A stretch of DNA of 64,000 nt from Sinobacterium norvegicum (lineage in GTDB: Bacteria; Pseudomonadota; Gammaproteobacteria; Pseudomonadales; Sinobacteriaceae): contig NZ_CAKLPX010000006.1 in assembly GCF_923077115.1 (NCBI RefSeq), positions 1 through 64,000 of the forward strand, read 5' to 3'. The notes beneath the pieces were generated by a model. The model was not told the origin of the DNA. It ran no database searches and saw nothing but the letters and a program-made list of their open reading frames with translations. Below are positions 8,167-21,315 of this stretch, in pieces; positions within the stretch are counted from its first letter, which is position 1, and the number at the start of each line of letters is the position of its first letter. A program made the position numbers and the translations under genes.

Positions 8167-11100
8167 ATGGCCTACTCATATACTGAGAAAAAACGTATCC
8201 GTAAGGATTTTGGTAAGCTACCACATGTTAAGGATATTCCTTATCTGTTGGCGATTCAGCTAGATTCTTATCGCAATTTCACCCAAAGTGGTATTGCCGC
8301 AGACCAGCGTCAAGACACCGGTTTGCATGCCGCCTTTAAATCGGTCTTTCCTATTGTTAGCTACTCTGGCAGCGCAGCGCTTGAGTATGTTGACTACGCC
8401 CTCGGCGCTCCAGCATTTGATGTTGTTGAGTGTCAATTACGAGGAGTTACCTATGCCGTACCTCTTCGTGTCAAAGTACGTCTGATTATTTATGATAAAG
8501 ATTCTGCCAGTAAGTCGATAAAAGACATTAAAGAGCAGGAAGTCTACATGGGTGAGATCCCATTAATGACTAATAACGGTACCTTTGTAATCAACGGTAC
8601 TGAGCGAGTTATCGTTTCTCAATTACACCGCTCCCCAGGTGTATTCTTCGATCACGACAAGGGCAAGACACACTCGTCTGGCAAATTGTTGTATTCGGCC
8701 CGTGTTATTCCTTACCGTGGCTCATGGTTAGATTTTGAATTCGACGCCAAAGATTTGGTCTTTGTTCGTATTGACCGTCGTCGTAAATTGCCTGCTACTG
8801 TATTGTTGCGTGCTCTGGGTTATAACTCAGAAGAAATGCTTGAGATGTTTTACAGTGCTGACACCTTTACTCAGGCGGAAGACGGTCATTACGATCTTGA
8901 GCTTGTGCCTGAGCGCCTACGTGGCGAACCAGCAGCGCTTGATATTCTCGATCCCAAGGGTAAATTGATTGTCGAAGCGGGTCGCCGTGTAACCGCTCGT
9001 CATATTCGCCAAATTACCAAGGCTGGCTTGACGACGCTGAAGGTGCCCGCCGAGAATGTTATTGGTCGTGCGCTGTCTAAAGATGTTATCAACACCGAAA
9101 CCGGTGAAGTGTTGCTTGAATGTAACACCGAGTTAACAGAAGAAGCGTTGGCAGCGATTAGCGAAGCTGGTGTTAAGTCCTTCTCGACCATCTATACCAA
9201 TGAGCTGGACTGTGGTTCGTTCATTGCAGATACCTTGAGAACAGACATTACCCGCAGCAGCTTGGAAGCGCTGGTAGAAATCTACCGCATGATGCGTCCT
9301 GGTGAGCCGCCAACAAAAGAAGCCGCGGAAACTCTTTTCCAAAACCTGTTCTTCTCTCCTGAGCGTTATGACCTTTCAAGTGTTGGTCGCATGAAATTTA
9401 ACATGCGTCTAGGTCGTGAAGAGAGCGTTGGCGATGGCATTCTATCAAGCGACGATATTGTTGACGTCTTGAAGACATTGGTGTCTATCCGTAACGGTGA
9501 TGGCATGGTCGATGATATCGATCACTTGGGTAACCGTCGTATTCGCTCTGTTGGCGAAATGGCTGAAAACCAATTCCGTGTTGGTCTTGTCCGTGTAGAA
9601 CGTGCTGTTAAAGAACGTTTGAGCATGGCTGAGTCTGAAGGTCTTATGCCTCAAGATTTAATCAATGCCAAGCCTGTTGCTGCAGCCGTTAAAGAATTCT
9701 TCGGTTCAAGCCAGTTGTCACAGTTTATGGATCAGAACAACCCGCTTTCTGAGGTGACACACAAGCGACGTGTTTCAGCCTTGGGCCCCGGTGGTCTAAC
9801 CCGTGAACGTGCAGGTTTTGAGGTTCGAGATGTACACCCGACTCACTACGGTCGTGTTTGTCCAATCGAAACGCCTGAAGGTCCAAACATCGGTTTGATC
9901 AACTCGTTGGCATCCTATGCCCGTACTAACGATTATGGCTTCCTAGAGTCGCCCTACCGTATCGTTAAAGACGGCCATGCCACCGACGAAATTATTTTCC
10001 TATCGGCAATCAACGAGGCTGAGTACGTTATCGCTCAGTCGTCTGCCAAGCTGGATGAGAACAACAACCTCAGTGAAGAGATGGTCAACGTTCGTCACTT
10101 GAACGAATTCACCATCAAGCCACCGGCCGATGTCCAATATATGGATGTATCGCCAAAGCAGGTTGTCTCTGTTGCTGCTTCTCTTATCCCGTTCCTTGAG
10201 CACGATGATGCTAACCGAGCGTTGATGGGATCGAACATGCAGCGTCAGGCTGTACCTACATTAAAGGCTCAGGCACCTATTGTCGGTACCGGTATTGAGC
10301 GTAACGTGGCGCAGGATTCTGGTGTCTGTGTTGTTGCTCGCCGTGGTGGTGTGATCGATTCTGTCGACGCACAACGCATCGTTGTTCGCGTTAACGAAGA
10401 CGAAATCGCCGATGGCCGTAACGGTGTTGATATCTACAACCTGACTAAGTACACACGTTCTAACCAGAACACCTGTATTAATCAGCGTCCTATTGTCAGC
10501 AAGGGCGATACCATTGTTCGCAATGACATCCTCGCCGACGGCCCGTCGATTGATCTGGGTGAACTTGCGCTTGGGCAGAACATGCGTATTGCCTTTATGC
10601 CGTGGAATGGTTACAACTTCGAGGATTCGATTCTTGTCTCTGAGCGCGTCGTTAAAGAAGACCGCTTCACCACCATCCATATTCAAGAGCTGACTTGTAT
10701 CGCTCGTGACACCAAGCTGGGCTCAGAAGAAATCACTGCCGATATCCCTAACGTTGGTGAGGGTGCATTAGGCAAGCTGGATGACTCTGGTATCGTCTAT
10801 ATCGGTGCTGAAGTTCTCGGTGGCGATATCCTTGTTGGTAAGGTAACACCTAAGGGCGAAACCCAGCTGACGCCTGAAGAGAAGTTGCTTCGTGCCATCT
10901 TCGGTGAGAAGGCATCTGATGTTAAAGATACCTCGCTTCGCGTTCCTTCAAGCGTTAAGGGTACTGTTATTGATGTCCAAGTCTTTACTCGCGACGGTCT
11001 TGAGAAAGATCCGCGTGCCAAGGATATCGAAAATAGCCAGCTTGATGGCTATCGCAAAGACCTACAGGAAGAGTTCCGCATCGTTGAGATTGCCGCACTC

Positions 11101-12249
11101 GACCGTCTTCAGGCGGCTTTGTTAGGCAAGCCTGCCGCTGGTGGCGCTGGTCTTTCTGCCGGCACTGTTTTAACCGAAGAGATCCTATCGGGTCTTGAGG
11201 GTGATCAGTGGTTCCGTCTACGCATGCAGGACGAGTCTCTGAACGAGCTTATCGAAGAGTCTGAGAAGACCATGGATGAGTTGCGTAAGGATATCGACGA
11301 GCGCTTCGAAATTAAGAAGGGCAAACTGCAAAGCGGCGACGATCTGGCGCCTGGCGTACAAAAGATTGTTAAGGTCTATCTTGCCATCAAGCGTCGTATT
11401 CAGCCTGGTGATAAGATGGCTGGTCGTCACGGTAACAAGGGTGTTATCTCGGTTATCATGCCGGAAGAAGACATGCCTTACGATGAGAAGGGGCGCCCCG
11501 TCGATATCGTATTGAACCCGCTGGGTGTACCGTCGCGAATGAACGTTGGTCAGATTCTAGAAACTCACCTAGGCCTCGCGGCAAAAGGCTTGGGTCACAG
11601 AATCAACGACATGCTAGAGCAGCAGCGTGCCGTAGCCGATATTCGCCAGCTACTCGAAGATATCTACAACACTGCCAGCGAAGCCAACCGTAAAGAAGAT
11701 CTTGCCAGCTTTAGCGATGAAGAGATTCTTGACCTGGCCCGCAACTTACGTACCGGTGTGCCAATGGCCACCCAGGTATTTGACGGTGCTAAGGAATCGG
11801 AGATCAAAGAACTGCTTACCCTCGCTGGCTTGCCAGACAGTGGTCAGCTAGAGCTTAAAGATGGCCGTACAGGTGATACCTTCACGCGTCCGGTAACCGT
11901 TGGTTACATGTACATGCTGAAGCTTAACCACTTGGTTGACGACAAGATGCACGCACGTTCTACCGGCTCTTACAGCTTGGTTACTCAGCAGCCGCTGGGT
12001 GGTAAGGCGCAGTTCGGTGGTCAGCGTTTCGGTGAGATGGAAGTATGGGCACTTGAGGCGTACGGCGCCGCATATACCCTACAGGAAATGCTTACCGTTA
12101 AGTCTGATGACGTTAATGGTCGTACTAAGATGTACAAGAATATCGTTGATGGCGATCATCGTATGGAGCCAGGCATGCCTGAGTCCTTTAACGTATTGAT
12201 CAAAGAGATCCGATCGCTCGGTATCGATATCGATCTAGATACTGATTAA
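8167..12249 (+). CDS. rpoB: RNA polymerase subunit beta
   Basis: The start is ATG at 8167 ([17 protein letters not shown]), which matches the E. coli N terminus and has GGGGAG just before it. An open frame runs 27 codons further upstream but is not conserved. The product is 1,360 residues (E. coli 1,342). The rifampicin region reads [20 protein letters not shown], the sensitive form. The C terminus includes the conserved [20 protein letters not shown] segment that contacts beta-prime. It is transcribed with rpoC, 73 nt downstream. Confidence 0.98.
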   Translation: MAYSYTEKKRIRKDFGKLPHVKDIPYLLAIQLDSYRNFTQSGIAADQRQDTGLHAAFKSVFPIVSYSGSAALEYVDYALGAPAFDVVECQLRGVTYAVPLRVKVRLIIYDKDSASKSIKDIKEQEVYMGEIPLMTNNGTFVINGTERVIVSQLHRSPGVFFDHDKGKTHSSGKLLYSARVIPYRGSWLDFEFDAKDLVFVRIDRRRKLPATVLLRALGYNSEEMLEMFYSADTFTQAEDGHYDLELVPERLRGEPAALDILDPKGKLIVEAGRRVTARHIRQITKAGLTTLKVPAENVIGRALSKDVINTETGEVLLECNTELTEEALAAISEAGVKSFSTIYTNELDCGSFIADTLRTDITRSSLEALVEIYRMMRPGEPPTKEAAETLFQNLFFSPERYDLSSVGRMKFNMRLGREESVGDGILSSDDIVDVLKTLVSIRNGDGMVDDIDHLGNRRIRSVGEMAENQFRVGLVRVERAVKERLSMAESEGLMPQDLINAKPVAAAVKEFFGSSQLSQFMDQNNPLSEVTHKRRVSALGPGGLTRERAGFEVRDVHPTHYGRVCPIETPEGPNIGLINSLASYARTNDYGFLESPYRIVKDGHATDEIIFLSAINEAEYVIAQSSAKLDENNNLSEEMVNVRHLNEFTIKPPADVQYMDVSPKQVVSVAASLIPFLEHDDANRALMGSNMQRQAVPTLKAQAPIVGTGIERNVAQDSGVCVVARRGGVIDSVDAQRIVVRVNEDEIADGRNGVDIYNLTKYTRSNQNTCINQRPIVSKGDTIVRNDILADGPSIDLGELALGQNMRIAFMPWNGYNFEDSILVSERVVKEDRFTTIHIQELTCIARDTKLGSEEITADIPNVGEGALGKLDDSGIVYIGAEVLGGDILVGKVTPKGETQLTPEEKLLRAIFGEKASDVKDTSLRVPSSVKGTVIDVQVFTRDGLEKDPRAKDIENSQLDGYRKDLQEEFRIVEIAALDRLQAALLGKPAAGGAGLSAGTVLTEEILSGLEGDQWFRLRMQDESLNELIEESEKTMDELRKDIDERFEIKKGKLQSGDDLAPGVQKIVKVYLAIKRRIQPGDKMAGRHGNKGVISVIMPEEDMPYDEKGRPVDIVLNPLGVPSRMNVGQILETHLGLAAKGLGHRINDMLEQQRAVADIRQLLEDIYNTASEANRKEDLASFSDEEILDLARNLRTGVPMATQVFDGAKESEIKELLTLAGLPDSGQLELKDGRTGDTFTRPVTVGYMYMLKLNHLVDDKMHARSTGSYSLVTQQPLGGKAQFGGQRFGEMEVWALEAYGAAYTLQEMLTVKSDDVNGRTKMYKNIVDGDHRMEPGMPESFNVLIKEIRSLGIDIDLDTD

Positions 12250-12322
12250 GCCTATTAACTGATTTTATCGGCGGCGGGTATTAAATACCCGCCGAGCTAA
12301 AGCACCGAACGGAGAAAACATC

Positions 12323-15300
12323 TTGAAAGACTTATTGAATCTACTGAAGTCACAAGGTCCAAACGACGAGTTTGACGCGATTAAGATTGGCTTAGCATCG
12401 CCTGAGATGATTCGCTCATGGTCTTTTGGTGAAGTGAAAAAGCCAGAGACTATTAACTACCGTACGTTCAAGCCTGAGCGTGACGGTTTGTTCTGCGCCA
12501 AGATTTTTGGCCCAGTAAAAGATTATGAATGCCTTTGCGGAAAATATAAGCGACTAAAACATCGCGGTGTTATCTGTGAAAAGTGTGGCGTTGAAGTTGC
12601 CTTGGCTAAGGTGCGTCGTGAACGCATGGGTCACATTGAATTGGCCAGCCCAGTTGCCCACATTTGGTTTCTAAAGTCGCTGCCGAGCCGTATCGGTTTG
12701 CTGCTTGATATGACTCTGCGTGATATCGAACGTATTTTATACTTCGAGCACTTTGTTGTTATCGATCCAGGTATGACAACGCTTGAGCGTGGTCAGCTGT
12801 TGAACGATGAGCAGTACTACGAAGCGATGGAAGAGTTTGGTGACGAGTTTGTTGCCAAGATGGGCGCCGAGGCTGTTCAATCCTTGATGTCTAGTATGGA
12901 TCTGGAAGTGGAGGTTCGCGATATTCGTGAAGCTATTCCTCAGACCAACTCTGAAACAAAGATTAAGAAGCTGTCCAAGCGCCTTAAGCTAATGGAAGCA
13001 TTCGAGAACTCTGGCAATAAGCCTGAGTGGATGATACTGGAAGTTCTACCGGTTCTGCCGCCTGATCTTCGCCCATTGGTACCGCTGGACGGTGGTCGCT
13101 TTGCGACTTCTGACCTCAACGACTTGTATCGTCGAGTAATCAACCGTAACAACCGTCTAAAGCGTCTACTCGAGCTCAACGCTCCTGATATCATTGTACG
13201 TAACGAAAAGCGTATGCTGCAGGAAGCTGTTGATGCCTTGCTGGATAACGGTCGTCGCGGACGTGCCATTACCGGTTCTAACAAGCGCCCACTGAAATCT
13301 CTTGCCGATATGATCAAAGGTAAGCAGGGTCGCTTCCGTCAGAACTTGTTGGGTAAGCGAGTCGACTACTCTGGTCGTTCGGTTATCGTTGTTGGTCCAA
13401 CACTGAAGCTACACCAGTGTGGTCTGCCAAAGAAAATGGCCTTGGAATTATTCAAGCCATTCATCTATGCCAAGTTAGAAGCCCGTGGTCAGGCGACCAC
13501 TATTAAGGCCGCTAAAAAGCTGGTAGAGCGCGAGCCCGCTGAAGTCTGGGATATTCTTGACGGTGTTATCCGTCAGCACCCGGTACTGCTTAACCGTGCA
13601 CCTACTTTGCACCGTTTGGGCATCCAGGCATTTGAGCCTGTATTGATTGAAGGTAAGGCGATCCAGCTACACCCTCTCGTGTGTGCGGCGTATAACGCTG
13701 ACTTCGATGGTGACCAAATGGCTGTTCACGTACCGTTAACGCTGGAAGCCCAGCTTGAAGCGCGTACGTTGATGATGTCTACCAACAACATTCTATCGCC
13801 AGCGAACGGTGATCCGATCATCGTTCCCTCGCAGGATGTTGTCTTGGGTCTGTATTGGATGACACGTGAGCGTGTTAACGCTAAAGGCGAGGGCACATGC
13901 TTTGCCGATATGGCGGAAGTAACGCGTGCTTTCGGTGCTCACCAGGTGGATTTGCAGGCCAAGATCAAGGTTCGTATTGATGAAACCTTATTCGACGAAG
14001 CCGGCGAAGAAGTTGCTACTCAGCGTATCGTTGATACGACTGTTGGTCGTGCATTGTTGTGGAAGACTGTACCCAAGGGGCTGCCTTTCGACGATACTAC
14101 GGTTAACCGCAACATGACCAAGAAGGCTATCTCGCAGGTACTGAACAAGTGCTACCGCGACGTGGGTCTCAAAGCGTCGGTTATCTTTGCCGATCAACTG
14201 ATGTATACCGGTTTTGAATATTCGACTAAGTCTGGTGCCTCAATTGGTGTCAATGACTTCGTTATTCCTCCTGAGAAGAAGCAAATCATCATCGATGCTG
14301 AGGCTGAAGTTAAAGAGATCGAGCAGCAGTATGCTAACGGTCTGGTAACTCAGGGTGAGAAATACAACAAGGTTATCGATATTTGGTCGCGCACCAATGA
14401 CTTGGTCACCAAGAAGATGATGGAGACCTTAGAAACTGAACCGGTTATTGACCGTGACGGCAACGAGGTACAGCAGAAGTCATTTAACTCTGTTTACATC
14501 ATGGCCGACTCCGGTGCTCGTGGTTCTCAGGCACAGATTCGACAGCTGTCTGGTATGCGTGGTCTGATGGCCAAGCCGGACGGCTCTATCATCGAAACGC
14601 CGATCACCGCGAACTTCCGTGAAGGCCTGAACATTCTTCAGTACTTTATCTCGACGCACGGTGCTCGTAAGGGTCTTGCTGATACCGCCTTGAAGACCGC
14701 CAACTCGGGTTACTTAACGCGTCGATTGGTTGACGTGGGCCAGGATTTGGTGGTCACCGAAGAAGATTGTGGCACCGAAGAAGGCCTGACTATGACACCG
14801 GTTATCGAGGGTGGCGACATCATCGAAACCTTGGGTGCTCGTGTACTAGGTCGAACTGTTGCCCGTGATGTGTTGAAGCCAGGCAGCGATGAAATTGCTG
14901 TTACTGCCAATACATTGATCGACGAGAGCTGGGTTATCCGCCTGGAAGAAATGGGTATCGATGAAGTACTCGTTCGTTCGGTTATCAACTGTCAGACATA
15001 TCACGGCGTTTGTGCGACCTGTTACGGTCGTGATTTGGCCCGTGGTCATAAGGTTAACGCCGGTGAGTCTATCGGTGTTATTGCGGCACAGTCTATCGGT
15101 GAACCAGGTACTCAGTTAACCATGCGTACCTTCCACATTGGTGGTGCAGCATCGCGAGCTACCGCAGCCGACAGTGTTCAGGTTAAGCAGCAGGGTACAC
15201 TGCGTTATCACAACGTTAAGTCAGTCGATAAGGGTGATGGTACTTGCATTACTGTTTCGCGTACCTCTGAGATCGCCGTTGCCGACCTTAATGGTCGTGA

Positions 15301-16546
15301 GCGTGAGCGCTATAAGCTACCGTTCGGTGCCGTTATCCAGCTGAAGGATAACGCTGCAATCAACGCTGGCGACATCGTCGCTAAGTGGGATCCGCACACA
15401 CACCCCATCGTTACTGAGGTTGCTGGTCGTGCCAAATTCTCTGGTATGGAAGAAGGCATTACCGTCCGTACAGTGACTGATGAGCTAACAGGCTTGAGCA
15501 ATATCACGGTTATCGATCCTGCTGAACGTCCAGTAGCCGGTAAGGATATGCGTCCAGCGGTTACTTTGGTGGATGATGCTGGTATCGAGCTTTGCATTGC
15601 TGGCACCAACGTTCCTGCCCACTACTTCCTGCCTGCTAACGCTATCTTACAGATGAGCGACGGCAGTGAAGTGAAGTCTGGTGATGTGCTAGCACGTATC
15701 CCACAGGAAGGCTCAAAGACGCGTGATATCACCGGTGGTCTGCCTCGCGTAGCCGATCTATTTGAAGCGCGTAAGCCAAAAGAACCAGCCATTCTTGCTG
15801 AAATTACCGGTACGGTAAGCTTCGGTAAGGAAACCAAAGGCAAGCGTCGTTTGGTTATCACACCGCTCGAAGGTGAAACAGCACCAGACGGTGGCGACCA
15901 CTACGAATTGCTAATTCCGAAGTGGCGTACCATGTCAGTGTTCGAAGGTGAGAACGTTGAAAAGGGTGATGTTGTGTCTGAAGGCCCACCAAGCCCGCAC
16001 GATATTCTTCGCCTCAAAGGTGTTGAAGAGCTGGCACGTTATATCGTGACAGAGATTCAAGAAGTTTATCGTCTCCAGGGTGTTGGTATTAATGATAAGC
16101 ATATCGAGGTTATTGTTAACCAGATGTTGCGTAAGGTTGATATTACCGATTCTGGCGATTCTAGCTTCATTAAGGGTGAGCAGGTTGAATACGTGAACTT
16201 TGTTCGCGAAAACGCTGCCCTTGTTGCTGATGGTAAGTTCCCAGCGAAGGCCGAACGTGTCTTATTGGGTATTACCAAGGCATCGTTGGCAACAGAGTCG
16301 TTTATTTCGGCGGCTTCGTTCCAGGAGACTACACGTGTACTAACAGAAGCAGCGGTAACCGGTAAGCGTGATTACCTCCGCGGTCTGAAAGAAAACGTAG
16401 TCGTCGGTCGTTTGATTCCTGCCGGTACCGGTCTTGCTTACCACGCTGATCGCAAGCGTAAGAAAGACGAAGCGAAAAACCGCAAGCAGGGTGTCTCGGC
16501 TGTCGATGTTGAGCAGGCGTTATCTGCTGCCTTAGGTGGCAAATAA
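12323..16546 (+). CDS. rpoC: RNA polymerase subunit beta-prime
   Basis: The 1,407-residue catalytic subunit has the zinc-binding [20 protein letters not shown] segment near residue 70, the catalytic Mg-binding NADFDGDQM near residue 460, and the trigger-loop region with [13 protein letters not shown]. The start is TTG at 12323 ([11 protein letters not shown]), with GGAGA about 8 nt upstream. No ATG fits, and the encoded N terminus matches E. coli, which uses GTG. Length equals E. coli RpoC. Confidence 0.97.
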   Translation: MKDLLNLLKSQGPNDEFDAIKIGLASPEMIRSWSFGEVKKPETINYRTFKPERDGLFCAKIFGPVKDYECLCGKYKRLKHRGVICEKCGVEVALAKVRRERMGHIELASPVAHIWFLKSLPSRIGLLLDMTLRDIERILYFEHFVVIDPGMTTLERGQLLNDEQYYEAMEEFGDEFVAKMGAEAVQSLMSSMDLEVEVRDIREAIPQTNSETKIKKLSKRLKLMEAFENSGNKPEWMILEVLPVLPPDLRPLVPLDGGRFATSDLNDLYRRVINRNNRLKRLLELNAPDIIVRNEKRMLQEAVDALLDNGRRGRAITGSNKRPLKSLADMIKGKQGRFRQNLLGKRVDYSGRSVIVVGPTLKLHQCGLPKKMALELFKPFIYAKLEARGQATTIKAAKKLVEREPAEVWDILDGVIRQHPVLLNRAPTLHRLGIQAFEPVLIEGKAIQLHPLVCAAYNADFDGDQMAVHVPLTLEAQLEARTLMMSTNNILSPANGDPIIVPSQDVVLGLYWMTRERVNAKGEGTCFADMAEVTRAFGAHQVDLQAKIKVRIDETLFDEAGEEVATQRIVDTTVGRALLWKTVPKGLPFDDTTVNRNMTKKAISQVLNKCYRDVGLKASVIFADQLMYTGFEYSTKSGASIGVNDFVIPPEKKQIIIDAEAEVKEIEQQYANGLVTQGEKYNKVIDIWSRTNDLVTKKMMETLETEPVIDRDGNEVQQKSFNSVYIMADSGARGSQAQIRQLSGMRGLMAKPDGSIIETPITANFREGLNILQYFISTHGARKGLADTALKTANSGYLTRRLVDVGQDLVVTEEDCGTEEGLTMTPVIEGGDIIETLGARVLGRTVARDVLKPGSDEIAVTANTLIDESWVIRLEEMGIDEVLVRSVINCQTYHGVCATCYGRDLARGHKVNAGESIGVIAAQSIGEPGTQLTMRTFHIGGAASRATAADSVQVKQQGTLRYHNVKSVDKGDGTCITVSRTSEIAVADLNGRERERYKLPFGAVIQLKDNAAINAGDIVAKWDPHTHPIVTEVAGRAKFSGMEEGITVRTVTDELTGLSNITVIDPAERPVAGKDMRPAVTLVDDAGIELCIAGTNVPAHYFLPANAILQMSDGSEVKSGDVLARIPQEGSKTRDITGGLPRVADLFEARKPKEPAILAEITGTVSFGKETKGKRRLVITPLEGETAPDGGDHYELLIPKWRTMSVFEGENVEKGDVVSEGPPSPHDILRLKGVEELARYIVTEIQEVYRLQGVGINDKHIEVIVNQMLRKVDITDSGDSSFIKGEQVEYVNFVRENAALVADGKFPAKAERVLLGITKASLATESFISAASFQETTRVLTEAAVTGKRDYLRGLKENVVVGRLIPAGTGLAYHADRKRKKDEAKNRKQGVSAVDVEQALSAALGGK

Positions 16547-16591
16547 CCTCTAGAGATTCGAGATCGTATAGCGATATCGTTTCTTGACGAG

Positions 16592-16627
16592 AGCGGGCGC
16601 AGGTTGTAGAATCTGCGTCCGCTTTTT
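16592..16627 (+). terminator. Terminator after rpoC
   Basis: An 11-bp stem (16592-16602 with 16613-16623, one G-T pair), a 10-nt loop and five Ts, 46 nt after the rpoC stop. It separates the rpoBC transcript from the str operon. Confidence 0.88.
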
Positions 16628-16673
16628 CGATGAAAGTGGGTGGTCAGTTTTTGATCATTTTTTTTGTAATGAA

Positions 16674-16694
16674 ACTCACGCATTTGGCGTGAGT
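16674..16694 (+). repeat. Short hairpin in the rpsL leader
   Basis: A perfect 8-bp inverted repeat, ACTCACGC (16674-16681) and GCGTGAGT (16687-16694), with an ATTTG loop. It ends 8 nt before the rpsL ribosome-binding site. It has no T tract, so it is more likely a leader structure or operator than a terminator. Confidence 0.6.
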
Positions 16695-16716
16695 GAATGT
16701 ATTGGAGTCCATATCT

Positions 16717-17091
16717 ATGGCAACGATCAACCAGTTGGTTCGTAAGCCTAGGAAGCGTAAGGTCAAGAAGACTGATGTTCCGGCTCTGCAGGCTTGTCCT
16801 CAGCGTCGTGGCGTTTGTACTCGTGTATACACCACTACTCCTAAGAAGCCGAACTCTGCGCTACGTAAAGTATGTCGTGTTCGTCTTACAAATGGTTTTG
16901 AAGTTACCTCGTATATCGGTGGTGAAGGTCACAACCTACAGGAGCACAGTGTTGTGCTAATACGCGGCGGTCGTGTAAAGGATTTGCCAGGTGTGCGTTA
17001 TCACACCGTTCGTGGCGCCCTTGACACCTCTGGTGTTGCGGACCGTAAGAAAGGCCGTTCTAAGTACGGTACTAAACGCCCTAAGTCTTAA
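16717..17091 (+). CDS. rpsL: 30S ribosomal protein S12
   Basis: S12 sits at the decoding centre. The start is ATG at 16717 ([13 protein letters not shown]), with TTGGAG upstream; the 8-codon extension from an upstream GTG is not conserved. The 124-residue length matches E. coli. [14 protein letters not shown] keeps the lysines where streptomycin-resistance changes occur, and [17 protein letters not shown] is intact, so this is the sensitive form. First gene of the str operon. Confidence 0.97.
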   Translation: MATINQLVRKPRKRKVKKTDVPALQACPQRRGVCTRVYTTTPKKPNSALRKVCRVRLTNGFEVTSYIGGEGHNLQEHSVVLIRGGRVKDLPGVRYHTVRGALDTSGVADRKKGRSKYGTKRPKS

Positions 17092-17188
17092 ATTGACCCT
17101 GGCTTTTTCTAGCGTTAACAAACACGAAGAGAAAGTAAGGCCAAACAGCCGTAAGGTTTGTTTTGGAATAACCTGAAGAGAGAATGAC
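17092..17188 (+). promoter_or_regulatory. rpsL-rpsG spacer, candidate S7 control region
   Basis: The 97-nt spacer includes a CAAAC/GTTTG pairing (17142-17146 with 17156-17160) upstream of the rpsG ribosome-binding site. In E. coli, S7 represses its operon by binding this intercistronic segment. Here only position and a small pairing support it. Confidence 0.35.
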
Positions 17189-17659
17189 ATGCCTAGAAGA
17201 CGCGTTGTCGCCAAGCGTGAGATCCTACCAGACCCTAAGTTTGGAGATGTCACCCTTGCAAAATTCATTAACCACGTAATGGTTAGTGGTAAGAAATCGG
17301 TTGCTGAGCGCATTGTATACAAAGCCTTAGCCTCTGTTGCTGAAAAGACCAACAAAGAGCCGGTTGAAGTATTTCTAGAAGCACTTGAAAACATTGCCCC
17401 AATGGTTGAGGTTAAGTCTCGCCGTGTTGGTGGTGCTACCTACCAGGTGCCAGTTGAAGTACGTCCATCTCGCCGTCACGCGCTATCAATGCGTTGGTTG
17501 GTTGAGTATTCCCGTAACCGTGGTGAAAAATCAATGCAGCAGCGTTTAGCTGGTGAGATTGTTGATGCTTCACAAGGTAAGGGTGCTGCTGTTAAGAAGC
17601 GTGAAGATGTTCACCGTATGGCTGAGGCCAACAAGGCGTTCTCTCACTACCGCTTCTAA
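17189..17659 (+). CDS. rpsG: 30S ribosomal protein S7
   Basis: S7 nucleates folding of the 16S 3' domain and contributes to the E site. The 156-residue product begins [19 protein letters not shown] and contains the family core [26 protein letters not shown] precedes ATG 17189. It is the second gene of the str operon and the expected autoregulator. Confidence 0.97.
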   Translation: MPRRRVVAKREILPDPKFGDVTLAKFINHVMVSGKKSVAERIVYKALASVAEKTNKEPVEVFLEALENIAPMVEVKSRRVGGATYQVPVEVRPSRRHALSMRWLVEYSRNRGEKSMQQRLAGEIVDASQGKGAAVKKREDVHRMAEANKAFSHYRF

Positions 17660-17729
17660 GTCGGTACAATGTCTGGGGCATGTTCATGCCCCAGTTCATA
17701 TTTGGGTTACCTAATCCGGAGTAAAACAC

Positions 17730-19841
17730 TTGGCACGACAAACCCCTATAAACAAATATCGTAATATCGGTATTTGCGCTCACGTTGATGCGGGTAAAAC
17801 CACTACCACAGAGCGAGTTTTGTTCTATACCGGTCTATCTCATAAGATTGGTGAGGTTCATGATGGCGCAGCCACTATGGATTGGATGGAGCAAGAGCAG
17901 GAGCGTGGCATAACGATCACCTCTGCAGCAACGACCTGTTTTTGGCAGGGTATGCAGCAGCAGTTCGATCAACACAGAATTAATATTATCGACACACCGG
18001 GCCACGTAGACTTTACCATTGAGGTGGAGCGTTCTTTACGTGTTTTAGATGGTGCTGTTGTTGTTTTATGTGGCTCCTCAGGTGTTCAGCCGCAGACCGA
18101 GACGGTCTGGCGTCAGGCGGACAAATATGAGGTTCCTCGCATGGTTTTCGTCAATAAGATGGACCGTGCTGGCGCAGACTACATGATGGTGGTGGAGCAG
18201 TTAAAGGCTCGGCTGGGTTGTAATGCTGTGCCGCTACAGATGACTATCGGTGCCGAAGAAGACTTTATCGGCGTTGTAGATCTGGTTAAAAATAAGGCCA
18301 TTCTATGGAATGAAGCTGATCAGGGTATGTCTTTTGAGTACGGTGAGGTGCCGGCTGACATGGTTGATCAGGTCGCGGAGATGCGGGAGTACATGGTGGA
18401 GTCGGCTGCTGAGGCCAGCGACGAGTTGATGGAGAGGTATCTCGAAGAGGGTGAGCTCTCTGAGGAAGAGATAGTAGCGGGTCTTCGCAAGCGTACTCTG
18501 GCAAATGAAATTGTACCGGTTATCGGTGGTTCGGCGTTTAAAAATAAAGGTGTTCAAGCGATGCTTGATGCCGTTGTTCAGTATTTGCCGTCGCCAGAAG
18601 AAGTAAAGGCTATCGAGGGTACGTTGCTTGATAAGGCTGAGACTGTCGAGACGCGTCCTGCCAGAGATGATGCTCCGTTTTCTGCCTTGGCGTTTAAGAT
18701 AGCCACCGACCCCTTTGTTGGTACGCTGACATTTTTCCGCGTTTACTCGGGTAAGCTGGAGTCAGGTACTGCGGTCTATAATTCGGTGAAGGAAAAGCGC
18801 GAGCGTGTAGGTCGTATGGTGCAGATGCACTCCAATGATCGTCAGGAGATCAAAGAGGTCTTGGCTGGGGATATTGCAGCGGCCATCGGTCTGAAAGATG
18901 TGACCACTGGCGATACACTCTGTGCAGAGAGTAATAAAATCGTACTAGAGCGCATGGAGTTCCCTGAGCCTGTTATCTCTGTTGCTGTGGAGCCTAGAAC
19001 AAAGGCTGACCAAGAGAAGATGGGTGTTGCACTTGGGAAGTTGGCTCAAGAGGATCCGTCGTTTCGCGTAGAAACTGATCAGGAGACCGGACAAACCATT
19101 ATCTCGGGCATGGGTGAGCTGCACCTTGATATTTTGGTTGATCGCATGAAGCGCGAATTTAGCGTCGAGGCAAATATCGGCAAGCCACAGGTGGCTTACC
19201 GGGAGACAATCCGTACAACGTCTGAGATTGAGGGTAAGTTTGTGCGTCAGTCCGGTGGTCGTGGTCAGTATGGTCATGTCTGGATTAAGTTTGAGCCGGC
19301 TGAAGATACTAACAGTGAAAAATTGGAGTTTGTTAACGAGGTAGTCGGTGGTTCGGTTCCTCGTGAGTATATTCCTGCTGTTGCCAAGGGTATTGAAGAT
19401 CAAATGAAAAACGGTGTCGTTGCCGGCTACCCGTTGCTGGGTGTAAAGGCGACACTTTACGATGGTTCGTTTCATGATGTTGATTCTAATGAAATGGCAT
19501 TTAAGGTTGCTGCCAGTATGGCGACAAAAAAACTGACAGAATTCGGCGGCGCGGTATTGCTTGAGCCTATAATGAAGGTTGAGGTGGTAACGCCTGAGGA
19601 TTACATGGGTGATGTTGTTGGTGACTTGAATCGTCGTCGCGGCATGATCGGTGGTATGGAGGATGGGCCGTCTGGCAAGGTTGTAATTGCAGAGGTCCCA
19701 TTGGCTGAGATGTTTGGCTATGCAACGGACCTGCGTTCCGCGACGCAGGGCCGTGCAACATATGCCATGGAATTTGATAAATATTCTGAAGCGCCAAAAA
19801 ATATAGCGGATGAAATTATCAGTAAAAATATGGGTTATTAA
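17730..19841 (+). CDS. fusA: Elongation factor G
   Basis: The translocation GTPase, also used with RRF in ribosome recycling. The 703-residue product has G1 [25 protein letters not shown]3 DTPGHVDF and G4 NKMDRAG, then domains II-V including [14 protein letters not shown] and [16 protein letters not shown] segments. The start is TTG at 17730 ([19 protein letters not shown]), preceded by CCGGAG. No in-frame ATG lies nearby and the N terminus matches the family. The sequence resembles the main Pseudomonas EF-G. Confidence 0.96.
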   Translation: MARQTPINKYRNIGICAHVDAGKTTTTERVLFYTGLSHKIGEVHDGAATMDWMEQEQERGITITSAATTCFWQGMQQQFDQHRINIIDTPGHVDFTIEVERSLRVLDGAVVVLCGSSGVQPQTETVWRQADKYEVPRMVFVNKMDRAGADYMMVVEQLKARLGCNAVPLQMTIGAEEDFIGVVDLVKNKAILWNEADQGMSFEYGEVPADMVDQVAEMREYMVESAAEASDELMERYLEEGELSEEEIVAGLRKRTLANEIVPVIGGSAFKNKGVQAMLDAVVQYLPSPEEVKAIEGTLLDKAETVETRPARDDAPFSALAFKIATDPFVGTLTFFRVYSGKLESGTAVYNSVKEKRERVGRMVQMHSNDRQEIKEVLAGDIAAAIGLKDVTTGDTLCAESNKIVLERMEFPEPVISVAVEPRTKADQEKMGVALGKLAQEDPSFRVETDQETGQTIISGMGELHLDILVDRMKREFSVEANIGKPQVAYRETIRTTSEIEGKFVRQSGGRGQYGHVWIKFEPAEDTNSEKLEFVNEVVGGSVPREYIPAVAKGIEDQMKNGVVAGYPLLGVKATLYDGSFHDVDSNEMAFKVAASMATKKLTEFGGAVLLEPIMKVEVVTPEDYMGDVVGDLNRRRGMIGGMEDGPSGKVVIAEVPLAEMFGYATDLRSATQGRATYAMEFDKYSEAPKNIADEIISKNMGY

Positions 19842-19879
19842 CCCGAAAATTTAACAATTTATAACTGAGGATCACGAAA

Positions 19880-21103
19880 GTGGCAAAAGAAAAGTTTGAA
19901 CGTAACAAGCCGCACGTTAACGTCGGCACCATCGGTCACGTTGACCACGGTAAAACTACTCTTACTGCAGCTCTAACTCGCGTATGTGCTGAAGTATTTG
20001 GCGGCGAAGCTGTAGCGTTCGATGGTATCGATAACGCACCAGAAGAGCGTGAGCGCGGTATCACTATCGCAACATCACACGTTGAATATGATTCAACTAT
20101 CCGTCACTACGCACACGTCGACTGCCCAGGTCACGCCGATTATGTTAAGAACATGATCACCGGTGCTGCTCAGATGGATGGCGCGATTCTTGTTTGTGGT
20201 GCTACCGATGGCCCAATGCCTCAGACTCGTGAGCACATCCTGCTTTCTCGTCAGGTTGGTGTTCCTTACATCGTTGTATTCCTAAACAAAGCCGATCTTC
20301 TTGCTGAAGATTGTGGTGGCGTTGATTCTGAAGAATTCGAAGAGATGAAAGAGCTCGTCGAAATGGAGTTGCGTGATCTGCTAAGCCAGTACGACTTCCC
20401 AGGTGACGATACTCCAATCATCTGTGGTTCTGCGCTGATGGCGTTGAATGGCGAAGATGATAACGAGCTGGGTACTACAGCGGTTAAGAATCTTGTTGAG
20501 TCTCTAGATAGCTACATTCCAGAGCCAGAGCGTGCTATCGACGGTGATTTCATCATGCCTATCGAAGACGTTTTCTCAATCTCAGGTCGTGGTACTGTTG
20601 TTACCGGTCGTGTTGAGCGCGGTATTGTTAACACTGGCGATGAAGTTGAAATCGTTGGTATTCGCGAAACTCAAACCACTACTTGTACTGGTGTTGAGAT
20701 GTTCCGCAAGCTGCTTGACGAAGGTCGTGCTGGTGAGAACATTGGTGCCCTTCTACGTGGTACTAAGCGTGATGATGTTGAGCGTGGTCAGGTATTGGCT
20801 AAGCCAGGTTCAATCAACCCGCACACCAAGTTCGAAGCTGAAGTTTATGTGCTAGGTAAAGATGAAGGTGGTCGTCACACGCCATTCTTCAAAGGCTACC
20901 GCCCACAGTTCTACTTCCGTACCACTGACATCACTGGCGCGTGTGAGTTGCCAGAAGGTGTTGAGATGGTAATGCCAGGTGATAACATCCAGATGGTTGT
21001 TACTCTGATCAACCCAATCGCCATGGATGATGGTCTACGCTTCGCAATCCGCGAAGGTGGCCGTACTGTTGGTGCTGGTGTTGTTGCTAAAATCATCGAG
21101 TAA
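19880..21103 (+). CDS. tufA: Elongation factor Tu, second copy
   Basis: The 407-residue protein is identical to the tufB product. By eye the coding DNA differs from tufB at only four synonymous sites, plus the start codon: GTG here (19880), ATG in tufB. TGAGG precedes the start. The last gene of the str operon, it is followed by a strong terminator. The flanking sequences differ from those of tufB apart from a few bases after the stop, which points to gene conversion confined to the coding region. Confidence 0.98.
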   Translation: MAKEKFERNKPHVNVGTIGHVDHGKTTLTAALTRVCAEVFGGEAVAFDGIDNAPEERERGITIATSHVEYDSTIRHYAHVDCPGHADYVKNMITGAAQMDGAILVCGATDGPMPQTREHILLSRQVGVPYIVVFLNKADLLAEDCGGVDSEEFEEMKELVEMELRDLLSQYDFPGDDTPIICGSALMALNGEDDNELGTTAVKNLVESLDSYIPEPERAIDGDFIMPIEDVFSISGRGTVVTGRVERGIVNTGDEVEIVGIRETQTTTCTGVEMFRKLLDEGRAGENIGALLRGTKRDDVERGQVLAKPGSINPHTKFEAEVYVLGKDEGGRHTPFFKGYRPQFYFRTTDITGACELPEGVEMVMPGDNIQMVVTLINPIAMDDGLRFAIREGGRTVGAGVVAKIIE

Positions 21104-21137
21104 TCGATTGATTTAAGAAGGTAATCTTCTTGTTAGG

Positions 21138-21165
21138 AGGCGCTCTGAATGAGCGCCTTTTTTTT
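21138..21165 (+). terminator. Terminator of the str operon
   Basis: AGGCGCTC (21138-21145) pairs with GAGCGCCT (21151-21158) across a TGAAT loop, with eight Ts. Confidence 0.95.
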
Positions 21166-21203
21166 GTCTGGCCGATACTGATAAGCTGCCTATAAAATAA
21201 ACA

Positions 21204-21232
21204 TTGACGGCTACTTGTACGGTCTGTAATAT
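21204..21232 (+). promoter_or_regulatory. S10 operon promoter
   Basis: TTGACG (21204-21209) and TAATAT (21227-21232) are 17 bp apart, with an AT-rich CTATAAAATAA just upstream that could act as an UP element. Transcription would start near 21239, giving a leader of about 75 nt before rpsJ. Confidence 0.88.
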
Positions 21233-21315
21233 GCGCTCTCCATTCACATGAACCATCCAGAATCTTGTCATTTTGGGAAGGCATGTACTATTGAAAACGT
21301 AACGGAGTTTTTAAA

